A stretch of 64,000 nucleotides of DNA from Klebsiella ornithinolytica NBRC 105727 = ATCC 31898. GTDB taxonomy: Bacteria > Pseudomonadota > Gammaproteobacteria > Enterobacterales > Enterobacteriaceae. The stretch spans positions 186,001 through 250,000 of the forward strand of contig NZ_BCYR01000002.1 of assembly GCF_001598295.1 (NCBI RefSeq), given 5' to 3'. Below the pieces are notes generated by a model that was given only the letters and a program-made list of their open reading frames with translations, made no database searches and was not told the DNA's origin. Of the stretch, positions 9,679-17,595 are shown one piece after another. Position 1 is the first letter of the stretch. Each line of letters starts with the position of its first letter. The position numbers and the translations under genes were made by a program.

Positions 9679-11046
9679 ATGATCAGCGTATTCGATATTT
9701 TTAAAATCGGCATTGGCCCTTCCAGCTCCCATACCGTTGGACCAATGAAAGCGGGCAAGCAATTCACGGACGATCTTATCGCGCGCGGGCTGCTTGCCAA
9801 CGTCACCAAAGTCGTTGTCGACGTTTACGGCTCTCTTTCCCTCACCGGTAAAGGCCACCATACCGACATCGCCATTATTATGGGTCTTGCGGGCAACCTG
9901 CCTGACAGCGTTGATATCGACGCCATCCCGGCGTTCATTCAGGACGTCAACACCCACGGCCGCCTGATGCTGGCAAACGGCCAGCAGGAAGTTGAATTTC
10001 CGGTCGACCAGTGCATGAATTTCCATGCCGACAACCTGTCGCTGCATGAGAACGGTATGCGCATTACCGCCCTGGGTGGCGACAAGGTGCTCTACACCCA
10101 GACTTACTACTCCATCGGCGGCGGGTTTATTGTCGATGAAGAACATTTCGGCCTGAGCAATGAAGCGCCGCCCGTGGTGCCTTATCCGTACAAAAATGCG
10201 GCCGACCTGCAAAGACACTGCCGCGAAAGCGGGCTCTCGCTTTCCGGCCTGATGATGCAAAACGAGCTGGCGCTGCACACCAAAGAAGAGCTTGAGCAGC
10301 ACTTTGCCGCCGTCTGGGAAGTGATGAGCGGCGGTATCGAGCGCGGCATTACCACCGAAGGCGTACTGCCGGGCAAGCTGCGGGTTCCGCGTCGTGCCGC
10401 CGCCCTGCGCCGGATGCTGGTTAGCCAGGACAATACCAACAGCGACCCGATGGCGGTGGTTGACTGGATCAACATGTTTGCCCTGGCGGTCAACGAAGAG
10501 AATGCCGCCGGTGGACGCGTAGTGACCGCGCCGACCAACGGCGCCTGCGGCATCGTGCCGGCGGTACTGGCCTATTACGACAAGTTTATCCGCAAGGTGA
10601 ATGCCAATTCGCTGGCGCGTTATCTGCTGGTAACCAGCGCTATCGGCTCGCTGTATAAGATGAACGCCTCAATTTCCGGTGCCGAAGTCGGTTGCCAGGG
10701 CGAGGTCGGCGTGGCCTGCTCAATGGCGGCAGCCGGTCTGACGGAGCTGCTGGGCGGTAGCCCGGGCCAGGTGTGCATCGCGGCGGAGATCGGCATGGAA
10801 CATAACCTGGGTCTGACCTGCGATCCGGTTGCCGGCCAGGTACAGGTTCCCTGCATCGAACGTAACGCTATCGCCGCCGTCAAAGCGGTCAACGCCGCGC
10901 GCATGGCGCTACGCCGCACCAGCGAACCGCGCGTCTGTCTCGATAAAGTGATCGAAACCATGTATGAAACGGGCAAAGATATGAACGCCAAGTACCGCGA
11001 AACCTCTCGCGGCGGCCTGGCAATGAAAATCGTCGCCTGCGATTAA
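9679..11046 (+). CDS. sdaB: L-serine ammonia-lyase SdaB
   Basis: A 455-residue iron-sulfur serine deaminase that converts L-serine to pyruvate and ammonia. It starts MISVFDIFKIGIGPSSSHTV; the longer reading frame upstream overlaps sdaC and the hairpin and is not used. The beta domain comes first, and the catalytic domain carries the conserved cysteines in SGAEVGCQGEVGVAC, HNLGLTCDP and VPCIERN expected to hold the 4Fe-4S cluster. Length equals E. coli SdaB. It forms an operon with sdaC. Confidence 0.97.
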   Translation: MISVFDIFKIGIGPSSSHTVGPMKAGKQFTDDLIARGLLANVTKVVVDVYGSLSLTGKGHHTDIAIIMGLAGNLPDSVDIDAIPAFIQDVNTHGRLMLANGQQEVEFPVDQCMNFHADNLSLHENGMRITALGGDKVLYTQTYYSIGGGFIVDEEHFGLSNEAPPVVPYPYKNAADLQRHCRESGLSLSGLMMQNELALHTKEELEQHFAAVWEVMSGGIERGITTEGVLPGKLRVPRRAAALRRMLVSQDNTNSDPMAVVDWINMFALAVNEENAAGGRVVTAPTNGACGIVPAVLAYYDKFIRKVNANSLARYLLVTSAIGSLYKMNASISGAEVGCQGEVGVACSMAAAGLTELLGGSPGQVCIAAEIGMEHNLGLTCDPVAGQVQVPCIERNAIAAVKAVNAARMALRRTSEPRVCLDKVIETMYETGKDMNAKYRETSRGGLAMKIVACD

Positions 11047-11053
11047 CGATACA

Positions 11054-11079
11054 TGCCCGGCGGCCGATTCTGCCGGGCA
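11054..11079 (+). terminator. Hairpin after sdaB
   Basis: TGCCCGGC / GCCGGGCA, an 8-bp stem with a 10-nt loop, 7 bases past the sdaB stop. There is no T tract, so termination strength is uncertain. Confidence 0.6.
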
Positions 11080-11141
11080 GCTTCCCCGCAACATCGTCTC
11101 CCCCACCAGGCATTTCAGTTATATAAATTAAAATTTAGTTA

Positions 11142-11151
11142 TTTATTGGTT
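11142..11151. promoter_or_regulatory. Shared TTTATTGGTT element upstream of the sulfonate-type binding protein
   Basis: TTTATTGGTT lies about 50 bp before the start of the binding-protein gene, in a very AT-rich stretch with repeated GTTAT. The same decamer occurs upstream of the MFS gene (14897-14906, minus strand), and GGTTATA relatives occur upstream of the SsuD-like gene. It may be a common regulator site or core promoter; which one is not known. Confidence 0.4.
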
Positions 11152-11200
11152 ATAAAGACAATTTGTTACCTTACGGCAAACCGCCAAAGGAGAACATATC

Positions 11201-12139
11201 ATGTCCAAAAGGTTGCATCTGGCCGCGCTGCCGCTGCTGCTCGGGCTGTCTGCGTCCGCGCTGGCTCAGGCGCCGGAAACCGTGAACATTGGCTATCAGA
11301 AGGCCAATATCTTCGCCCTGCTTAAGTATCGTGGCACCCTCGATGAGACGTTTAAAAAACAGGGCATCGCCGTACGCTGGGTGGAATTCCCGGCTGGCCC
11401 GCAGATGCTGGAAGGGCTGAATGTCGGCAGTATTGACCTCGCGGCCACCGGCGATGCGCCGCCGGCCTTTGCCCAGGCCGCTCAGGCGGATCTGGTCTAC
11501 CTCGCGCACTCGCCGGCAAACCCCAAAACCGAAGCTATCGTGGTACCGGAAAACTCGCCGATTCACAACGTGGCCGACCTGAAAGGTAAGCGCGTGGGGC
11601 TGAATAAAGGTTCTGACGTCAACTACCTGCTGGTGGCCGCGCTGGAAAAAGCCGGGCTGAGCTATAAAGATATCACCCCGGTTTACCTGCCTCCGGCCGA
11701 TGCCCGCGCCGCCTTCCAGCGTGGGGCGATTGATGCCTGGGTTATCTGGGACCCGTACCTTGCCGAAGTTGAAACCAACGCTAAGGCGCGGCAGATCCGC
11801 AACGCTGAAGGGCTGGTACCGCACTACACCTTCTATCTCGCCAGCCGCAAATTTGCCGAAAACCACCCGGATACCGCCAAACAGGTGGTGGATGAGTTAC
11901 GCCAGCTCAGCGACTGGGCGAACGCCCATCAGGACGACGCCGCCGGAATTCTGTCAACCTCCACCGGGCTGGATAAGGCTATCTGGCTGAAAGCGCTCGC
12001 CCGCCTGCCCTACGGCGCCGAACGCATGACGCCCGCGGTCTATAACGAGCAGCAGGCGCTGGCGGATACCTTCACGCGTATCGGCCTGCTGCCGGTGAAA
12101 GTGGACGTGCGCAGCGCCACCTGGTCGCAGGATAAATAA
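11201..12139 (+). CDS. Sulfonate-type ABC transporter periplasmic binding protein (SsuA/TauA-like)
   Basis: A 312-residue secreted binding protein. The signal peptide MSKRLHLAALPLLLGLSASALA is followed by a mature part starting near QAPETVNIGYQK. SsuA-family landmarks are WVEFPAGPQMLEGL, DLAATGDAPPAFAQAA, DLKGKRVGLNKGSDVNY and GAIDAWVIWDPYLAEVE. It is expected to bind an aliphatic sulfonate or similar organosulfur ligand in the periplasm; the exact ligand is unknown. AAAGGAGAACATATC provides the ribosome binding site. It has no permease or ATPase beside it on its own strand. Its sequence is clearly related to the C-terminal domain of the sigma-54 regulator at 21958-23901. Confidence 0.88.
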   Translation: MSKRLHLAALPLLLGLSASALAQAPETVNIGYQKANIFALLKYRGTLDETFKKQGIAVRWVEFPAGPQMLEGLNVGSIDLAATGDAPPAFAQAAQADLVYLAHSPANPKTEAIVVPENSPIHNVADLKGKRVGLNKGSDVNYLLVAALEKAGLSYKDITPVYLPPADARAAFQRGAIDAWVIWDPYLAEVETNAKARQIRNAEGLVPHYTFYLASRKFAENHPDTAKQVVDELRQLSDWANAHQDDAAGILSTSTGLDKAIWLKALARLPYGAERMTPAVYNEQQALADTFTRIGLLPVKVDVRSATWSQDK

Positions 12140-12147
12140 CCCTTGCC

Positions 12148-12169
12148 GGCGACGGGCCTCCCCGTCGCC
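12148..12169. terminator. Bidirectional hairpin between convergent genes
   Basis: GGCGACGGG-CCTC-CCCGTCGCC, a perfect 9-bp stem with a tetraloop, in the 40-bp gap between the binding-protein gene and the convergent monooxygenase gene. The flanks are only mildly T-rich. Confidence 0.7.
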
Positions 12170-12179
12170 TTCCCTCTTG

Positions 12180-13403
12180 CTAACCCTGCGCCTTTTCGCC
12201 GTCGCCAATCTGCCAGATAAAGGTCGGCGCCTCGCCGTTGACCAGCCAGTTGCCGATATTGCGCGCTTTGTAGATAACCGGGTTATGCGAGGCCACGGTA
12301 CGCGCGTTGCGCCAGTGGCGATCGAGCGCTTTACCCACCCGGGTGTCCGACGCGCCGAGAGCGTTAAACAGCTCGGTCGCCGCACGCGGCACCCATTCGC
12401 TGGCAACCACCTGCGCCTGCGCCGCTTCGACCTCCGCCAGCCGATTACGCTGTTCAATCAGCGCCTCGTCGCCGCTGGCATGAACAATATAGGCCTGCTG
12501 TAAAGACTCCGCCGCCTGCAGCACCGCCGCACGGGTCGCCCACACCCAGCTGCTGATTTGCCCGACCACCTGCAGCACCTGAGGATCGTCGCGCGGCACG
12601 GCGGCATTGCCGTGGCTGTACATACGGGAGCGTTTTTTCACCCCTTCGGCGGCATCGCGTTCTACCGCCAGGCCGATACCCGCCAGCGTCGCCAGTAAGA
12701 TATGCTGATAGAAGGCGGTCTGGTAGCGAAAGCGCTCGGCAAAATCATAGACATGTTCCTGCTCAACCAGGGCCTGCTTAAAGCGGGTGGTGCCGCTGCC
12801 GGTCAGACGCTGACCAAAGCCATCCCAGTCGTCATCGCGTTCCACCGCGCTCTGCCGGGTGCTGACCAGTGCGATGACATCGCCGTGGTTGTCGCTGCGG
12901 CGGGCAAAGACGTCAATCCAGTCGGCGTACAGCGTCCCGGTGCTGTAAAACTTCTCGCCGCTTAAGCGCCATCCGCGGTCATCCGGCGTCACCTGAGTAT
13001 TCACCTCCCCAAGCTTCACCGCCCCCGTTTCGGTCCAGCCGCTGCCCACCAGCTCCCCGTCGAGAAAACGTTGAAACCAGCGATCGCGCTGCGCGGAGTC
13101 CGGTTGATTCAGGCGATCTTCAACAAAGGCAAAATGGGCGCGCAGCGCCTGCGGCAGGTTCGAGTCAGCCTCGGCGAGCTCAATCAACAGGGCAATCAGC
13201 TGCGGCAGCGACGCGCCCCAGCCACCCTTTTCCCGCGGAATACGCACCGTGCCAAAGCCCGCCTCCTTCAGCCAGCGAATCTGCTCGTCGGGTAAAATAC
13301 GGTGCTGTTCGCGGTTCGCCGCCCCCTGCGCAATGCGGGAAAAAATCGGCCGGAAGGCCGCGGCCAGCTGTTCATAATCGGTACCGGTAGAGAGTAATGT
13401 CAT
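12180..13403 (-). CDS. Acyl-CoA-dehydrogenase-like flavin monooxygenase (SfnB/MsuC/DszC type)
   Basis: A 407-residue protein of the acyl-CoA dehydrogenase fold. Landmarks are LLIELAEADSNLPQALRAHFAFVE in the helical N-terminal domain, the middle-domain segment SGWTETGAVKLGE...GWRLSGEKFYSTGTLYADWIDV, and a four-helix C-terminal domain. Relatives in sulfur-scavenging gene sets use FMNH2 and oxygen (for example methanesulfinate monooxygenase MsuC and desulfurization enzyme DszC) rather than acyl-CoA. I chose the second of two adjacent ATGs because AAGGA, overlapping the MFS stop, is 7 bases upstream; the first (13406) is also possible. It is the second gene of a two-gene operon with the MFS transporter. 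Its substrate is unknown. Confidence 0.78.
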   Translation of the reverse strand: MTLLSTGTDYEQLAAAFRPIFSRIAQGAANREQHRILPDEQIRWLKEAGFGTVRIPREKGGWGASLPQLIALLIELAEADSNLPQALRAHFAFVEDRLNQPDSAQRDRWFQRFLDGELVGSGWTETGAVKLGEVNTQVTPDDRGWRLSGEKFYSTGTLYADWIDVFARRSDNHGDVIALVSTRQSAVERDDDWDGFGQRLTGSGTTRFKQALVEQEHVYDFAERFRYQTAFYQHILLATLAGIGLAVERDAAEGVKKRSRMYSHGNAAVPRDDPQVLQVVGQISSWVWATRAAVLQAAESLQQAYIVHASGDEALIEQRNRLAEVEAAQAQVVASEWVPRAATELFNALGASDTRVGKALDRHWRNARTVASHNPVIYKARNIGNWLVNGEAPTFIWQIGDGEKAQG

Positions 13404-13413
13404 CATCTGTTCC

Positions 13414-14835
13414 TTAATGGTGGCTATCGTCAATATCGTGACGCGTCGGCTCGTGGCGGACCGCAAGCAGGAAGAAGATCGGAATAATGGCGGCCAGCGA
13501 CACCACCCAGAACATCTGCGTGCCGAGGGAGGCCTGCAGCAACGGCAGCACGAACAGCGCCAGCGCGCTGCCGATCCCGGAGAGCGCCCGGCTGAAGCCG
13601 ACGCCGGTGGCGCGAATCGCGGTGGGATAGGAGAGCGCCGGATAGATCATCAGCTGCGCGCCGGGGCCGAAACCCTCGGCAAACAGCCACAGCCCAAGCA
13701 TCGCAATTGCCAGCACCACCCCGACGGTGGCCTGCGGCTGGCCGACCAGAGCAAGCACAATCAGGGCGATAAACTGCAGCGCGAAGCCGGCAATCGCCAC
13801 GTGGCGCGACGGATATTTCCACGCCAGATGCATCCCCAGCAGCCCGCCGGTAAAGGCAAACAGCGCGTTCAGCCCCAATGACGCGGAGATGGTTTCAAAC
13901 ACCCCGGCACCGAGAAACTGGGCGAGGATCGACGGCAGGAAAAAGGCGATGGCGGTGTACTCAAAGGAGATACAGATATTCATCACCCCGGCGACGATGG
14001 TGCGCTCGCGGTACGGCTTTTCAAACAGTACGCGGAAGCTCACTTTCGGCGGCGGCGCGGGGCGTTCAGCCGGCGCTTCATGGGCGGCAATGCCGTAAGA
14101 GTCGCGCAGAATACGCACCGCCGAAGCCAGGTCTCCCTGGTTTGCCGCCCACAGCGGTGACTCATTCATAAATTTACTGCGCACGGCGATAATCAGCAGC
14201 GCCGGGACGGCGCCAAACAGCAGCGAGGCGCGCCACAGCCAGTCGAGGTGCTCCTGCGGCAGCAGGAAATAGAGGCCGAAGATAATCAGAAAGCAGACCG
14301 TTGAAGCGGCGTACCACATCGGGCACCAGGCGGCGAGGCGCGCGGCCTTGTTGCCTTTGCCGGTAAAACGGGAGAATTCAGCGAGGTAGGACATGGCGAC
14401 CGGCAGATCGATGCCCACGCCGATGCCCATCAGGAAACGCGCGCCGATCAGCACCCAGACGTTGGGCGCCAGACCTGCGGCGATGGCCGAGACGACGAAA
14501 AACAGCATGTCGGCCATAAACACCGAATAGCGGCCATATTTATCCGTCAACCAGCCGCCGATTAAGTTGCCGATAATGGTACCAACCATAATGGATGAGG
14601 TGACCAGGCCGGTCAGCAGCGGCGAGAGCTGGAATTCACGTACCACGTCGTCGATGCCGTAGGAGAGCGTGGTTAAATCATAGGCGTCGAGAAAGACCCC
14701 GCCGAGAGCGAGGAAGACAATCATCCGCGCATATTTAGCCTGATCCTTGCCCGAATTGATCAGCCGCGCCACATCCCCGACGCTACTCACCGGTGCGGAG
14801 GCCACGCCGGGATTATCAACAGACAGCGTACTCAT
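13414..14835 (-). CDS. MFS transporter of the organosulfur cluster
   Basis: A 473-residue, 12-helix major facilitator protein. A cytoplasmic N-terminal tail of about 40 residues precedes MIVFLALGGVFLDAYDLTTL. The loop motif GGWLTDKYGRYSVF and RFLMGIGVGIDLPVAMSYLAEFS resemble the metabolite:H+ symporter/aromatic acid branch. A large central loop (about 235-275) is rich in Pro and Ala. Import of the monooxygenase substrate or export of a desulfurized product are both possible. It is transcribed with the SfnB-like gene 10 bp downstream. A terminator for the preceding operon lies just upstream, so it has its own promoter. Confidence 0.82.
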   Translation of the reverse strand: MSTLSVDNPGVASAPVSSVGDVARLINSGKDQAKYARMIVFLALGGVFLDAYDLTTLSYGIDDVVREFQLSPLLTGLVTSSIMVGTIIGNLIGGWLTDKYGRYSVFMADMLFFVVSAIAAGLAPNVWVLIGARFLMGIGVGIDLPVAMSYLAEFSRFTGKGNKAARLAAWCPMWYAASTVCFLIIFGLYFLLPQEHLDWLWRASLLFGAVPALLIIAVRSKFMNESPLWAANQGDLASAVRILRDSYGIAAHEAPAERPAPPPKVSFRVLFEKPYRERTIVAGVMNICISFEYTAIAFFLPSILAQFLGAGVFETISASLGLNALFAFTGGLLGMHLAWKYPSRHVAIAGFALQFIALIVLALVGQPQATVGVVLAIAMLGLWLFAEGFGPGAQLMIYPALSYPTAIRATGVGFSRALSGIGSALALFVLPLLQASLGTQMFWVVSLAAIIPIFFLLAVRHEPTRHDIDDSHH

Positions 14836-14896
14836 GTTTTCACCTTGTTATGTTGTGCAGGTGATCGCAGTTATAGGCCGTCAGCCGATAAAACCC

Positions 14897-14906
14897 AACC
14901 AATAAA
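14897..14906. promoter_or_regulatory. Shared TTTATTGGTT element upstream of the MFS gene
   Basis: On the minus strand this reads TTTATTGGTT, about 60 bp before the MFS start and identical to the element before the binding-protein gene at 11142. The surrounding stretch (14905-14960) is strongly AT-rich. Confidence 0.4.
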
Positions 14907-14941
14907 AATGCATATAAAAATCAATATATTCAATAAGTTAA

Positions 14942-14984
14942 TTAAATAAAAAAACAAAAACAGGACGTGCTTCCGCCCGTCCTG
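14942..14984 (-). terminator. Intrinsic terminator of the sigma-54 operon
   Basis: On the minus strand CAGGACG pairs with CGTCCTG around a 10-nt loop and is followed by TTTTTGTTTTTTT. It lies 21 bases after the stop of the MetQ-like gene and closes the six-gene operon. Confidence 0.9.
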
Positions 14985-15005
14985 CAAGGTCATCGATTGG
15001 CAAAC

Positions 15006-15884
15006 TTATTCTGCGGAAACAGGCACCAGCACATCCTTAACCAGCGGGTCATCGGTGGTTTTCAGCCAGCTCTGAATGCGCGGGTCGGAAAACGCCTGCT
15101 GCAATTTGACAATATTCTCCTGCGACAGATAAGGCGTCCCGATAACCAGCTGCGACGCAAAAGTCCGCGGCGCAGGCGGGAATAAGATGCCCTTATCGCG
15201 CGATACTTTCCCGGCATCAAACTGCGAGACATAGCCGATTGCCGCGTCCACCGAATTGAGCGCCCGCGGCATGGTTAACAGGTCCAGCTCTTTGAAATTA
15301 AACTGATGCGGGTTGCCGACGATATTTTTCAGCTTCGCCGTGCGCGGCTCTACCGCCGGGTCGAGCGTAATCAGGCCGATGCGCTGCAGCAGCCACAGCG
15401 CCTGTCCCTGGTTGGCGCCATCATCCGGCACCACGATCGTCGCCCCGTTCGGCAGATCCTTAACCGATTTATAGCGATCGGAGTAAATGCCAAAGGCCCA
15501 CTGGAACACCGGTACCGTGGTGGAAAGCGCGAAGCCGTTGGCATCCACCACCTGCTTCAGCCACCACTGATGCTGATAGATGGTTCCCGCATATTCCCCT
15601 TGCGCCACCGCGCGATCCGCCTGCACCGGATCCTGCACCCCCACCGCCTCCAGCTTGAGGCCGTAATCCGGCGCAATATGCTGGCCGATGTACTCAATAA
15701 TTCGCTGTTCACCGGCCATCGCCGGTTCATAGTGAATTTTCAGGGTGGTGCCGAACACCACCTGCTGCGACTGGGCCTGCCCTCGCCACCACCAGAAGGC
15801 GACGGCCAGCGCCACAATCACTACCAGCGCCGCCAGCCACGGCCAGCGTCGGGCCTTACGTAACTCAAACTGTTCTGTTGTCAT
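15006..15884 (-). CDS. MetQ/NlpA-like binding protein with N-terminal membrane anchor
   Basis: A 292-residue NlpA-family substrate-binding protein, for example IIEYIGQHIAPDYGLKLEAVGVQDPVQADRAVAQGEYAGTI split over the first lobe and TIVVPDDGANQGQALWLLQRIGLI. Unlike MetQ it has no lipobox; I see no cysteine at all in the chain. Instead residues about 13-33 (WPWLAALVVIVALAVAFWWW) form a strong hydrophobic anchor after a basic Arg/Lys stretch, so it is probably tethered to the inner membrane facing the periplasm. The start overlaps the permease stop by 4 bases. It supplies the MetNI-like importer; the ligand is probably an organosulfur compound rather than methionine, by context only. Confidence 0.83.
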   Translation of the reverse strand: MTTEQFELRKARRWPWLAALVVIVALAVAFWWWRGQAQSQQVVFGTTLKIHYEPAMAGEQRIIEYIGQHIAPDYGLKLEAVGVQDPVQADRAVAQGEYAGTIYQHQWWLKQVVDANGFALSTTVPVFQWAFGIYSDRYKSVKDLPNGATIVVPDDGANQGQALWLLQRIGLITLDPAVEPRTAKLKNIVGNPHQFNFKELDLLTMPRALNSVDAAIGYVSQFDAGKVSRDKGILFPPAPRTFASQLVIGTPYLSQENIVKLQQAFSDPRIQSWLKTTDDPLVKDVLVPVSAE

Positions 15885-16579
15885 GAAGCGATCCCCTGCG
15901 TGTGGCGAAGTTTGTTGACCAGACGGTCACCGAAAAATTGAATCAGCTGGATAGTGGCGATCAGTGCGATAATGGTGGCGATCATGATGTGATTGTCGAA
16001 GCGCTGGTAGCCGTACACCACCGCCAGATAGCCGATGCCTCCCGCGCCGATGGTGCCGGCAATGGCGGAGTATTCGATCATCGACACCAGGTTGAGCGTC
16101 ACCGCCGCCACCAGCGCCGGCAGGGCTTCACTCAGCTGGGCGCTGCGGATAATCTGCCAGCGCGAGCCGCCGCAGACGATCCCCACGGCGGTGACCTCCG
16201 CCGGCAGTTCGCGCAGCGCGTTTTCCACCAGCCGGCCAAAAAATGGCACCCCGGCGGCAATCATCGGCACCACGGCGGCCGGAATGCCAATCGTCGTCCC
16301 GGTGAGCCAGAAGGTGAAAGGAATAATCGCCGCCATCAGCACCAGAAACGGCAGAGAGCGCCCCATATTCACTACCCAGTTCAACACCCGGTACAGCGCG
16401 GCATGCGGGAATAATCCGCGCGGCGAGGCATTGAATAGCACCACCCCGACCACGCCGCCGAGGGTCACCACAAACAGCATTACAATGGCCACCATCAGCC
16501 AGGTTTCGCCGTAGGCGGGCAGCAGCAGCGTATGGATCTCGCTCCAGGGGGTATCCTGGCTGATTACCGAAGGTTTCAT
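15881..16579 (-). CDS. MetI-like ABC importer permease
   Basis: A 232-residue inner-membrane permease with five predicted helices. It carries the coupling-helix EAA region ENALRELPAEVTAVGIVCGG, and SMIEYSAIAGTIGAGGIGYLAVVYGYQRFD is typical of MetI. The gene overlaps both neighbours by 4 bases, giving tight MetN-MetI-MetQ-type coupling. Confidence 0.9.
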   Translation of the reverse strand: MKPSVISQDTPWSEIHTLLLPAYGETWLMVAIVMLFVVTLGGVVGVVLFNASPRGLFPHAALYRVLNWVVNMGRSLPFLVLMAAIIPFTFWLTGTTIGIPAAVVPMIAAGVPFFGRLVENALRELPAEVTAVGIVCGGSRWQIIRSAQLSEALPALVAAVTLNLVSMIEYSAIAGTIGAGGIGYLAVVYGYQRFDNHIMIATIIALIATIQLIQFFGDRLVNKLRHTQGIAS

Positions 16580-17595
16580 ACCGCCTCCTGTAGTTCGGGC
16601 GCGCCGTCAAGCACCTCCGCCGCGATACCGAGCTGCGCCAGCAGCGCCAGCACCCGCGCCGCCGGCAGACGCTCGCCCTGAAAGCGCACCCCCACCTGTA
16701 ACCTTCCCGCCAGCCGGCCGTTGATCGTCTCAACGTGGCCGCCGAGCAGGTCGATCTGCAGCGCAAACTGCTGGCTCAGGCGGCTGATCCAGTCGGTGGC
16801 CACCGGCACATCCCAGCGATAGCTCAACCGCAACAGCAGATCGCTATGGGCCGCCACCGGAGAGAGCGGCAGCAGCTGCTGACCCAGTAGCGAATCCGGG
16901 CGCGCCAGCAGCTCTTTCACCTGACCAAACTGCACAATTGCGCCATCACGAATTTCCGCCACCGCATCCGCCGCCGCCCGTACCGCGTCCATCTCGTGGG
17001 TAATCAGCACGATCGCCAGGCGATACTCATCGCGCAGGCGTTTAAGCAAATTGAGCACCGCGGCGGTGGCCTGCGGGTCCAGCCCGGAGGTGGCCTCGTC
17101 CGCCAGCAGCACCGACGGGCGCAGCGCCAGCGCACGCGCAATACCAATCCGCTGACGCTGGCCGCCGGAAAGCTGCGCCGGCCAGGCGTCCGCCTTATGA
17201 CTCAGCCCAACGCTTTCCAGCAGTTCGCCGACCCGGGCTTTAATATCGCGCTCGACCACCCCGAGGTATTCCAGCGGCAGGGCGATATTTTGCCAGGCCG
17301 TTTTACGACTGAGCAGCGCGGAGGACTGAAAAACGGTACCGATCGTGCGCCGCTCGCGACGCAGCGCCTCGCCGCTGAGCAACGACAGGTCGTTGCCGTT
17401 AACCCGGATGCTGCCGCTGTCGGGACGCTCCAGCAGGCTGATAAGGCGCGCGAGGGTCGATTTTCCCGCGCCGCTCGGCCCCACCACCGCGGTGATGGAG
17501 CGGGTCGGTACCCGCAGCGACAGCCCTTTCAGCACCTCGCTGAACCGCCCGTCTGCCGTACGATAGCGCTTATGCAGGTTGTCTATTTCGATCAT
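16576..17595 (-). CDS. MetN-like ABC importer ATPase with C-terminal NIL-type domain
   Basis: A 339-residue ATP-binding subunit. Walker A is GPSGAGKST (about 39-47), the signature is LSGGQRQRIGIARAL, and Walker B is VLLADEATSGLDP, with the switch histidine in VLITHEMD. After about residue 250 follows an NIL/ACT-like regulatory domain of the kind that binds methionine in MetN. It overlaps the genes on both sides by 4 bases. A sulfur-compound signal for transport inhibition is plausible but not shown. Confidence 0.9.
   Translation of the reverse strand: MIEIDNLHKRYRTADGRFSEVLKGLSLRVPTRSITAVVGPSGAGKSTLARLISLLERPDSGSIRVNGNDLSLLSGEALRRERRTIGTVFQSSALLSRKTAWQNIALPLEYLGVVERDIKARVGELLESVGLSHKADAWPAQLSGGQRQRIGIARALALRPSVLLADEATSGLDPQATAAVLNLLKRLRDEYRLAIVLITHEMDAVRAAADAVAEIRDGAIVQFGQVKELLARPDSLLGQQLLPLSPVAAHSDLLLRLSYRWDVPVATDWISRLSQQFALQIDLLGGHVETINGRLAGRLQVGVRFQGERLPAARVLALLAQLGIAAEVLDGAPELQEAV

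Noticed and set aside
8295..9809. A 504-residue open frame on the minus strand across sdaC
   Set aside because: It is antisense to the clear sdaC gene, rich in His, Gln and Arg as expected of a complement of hydrophobic codons, and has no start signal or domain.
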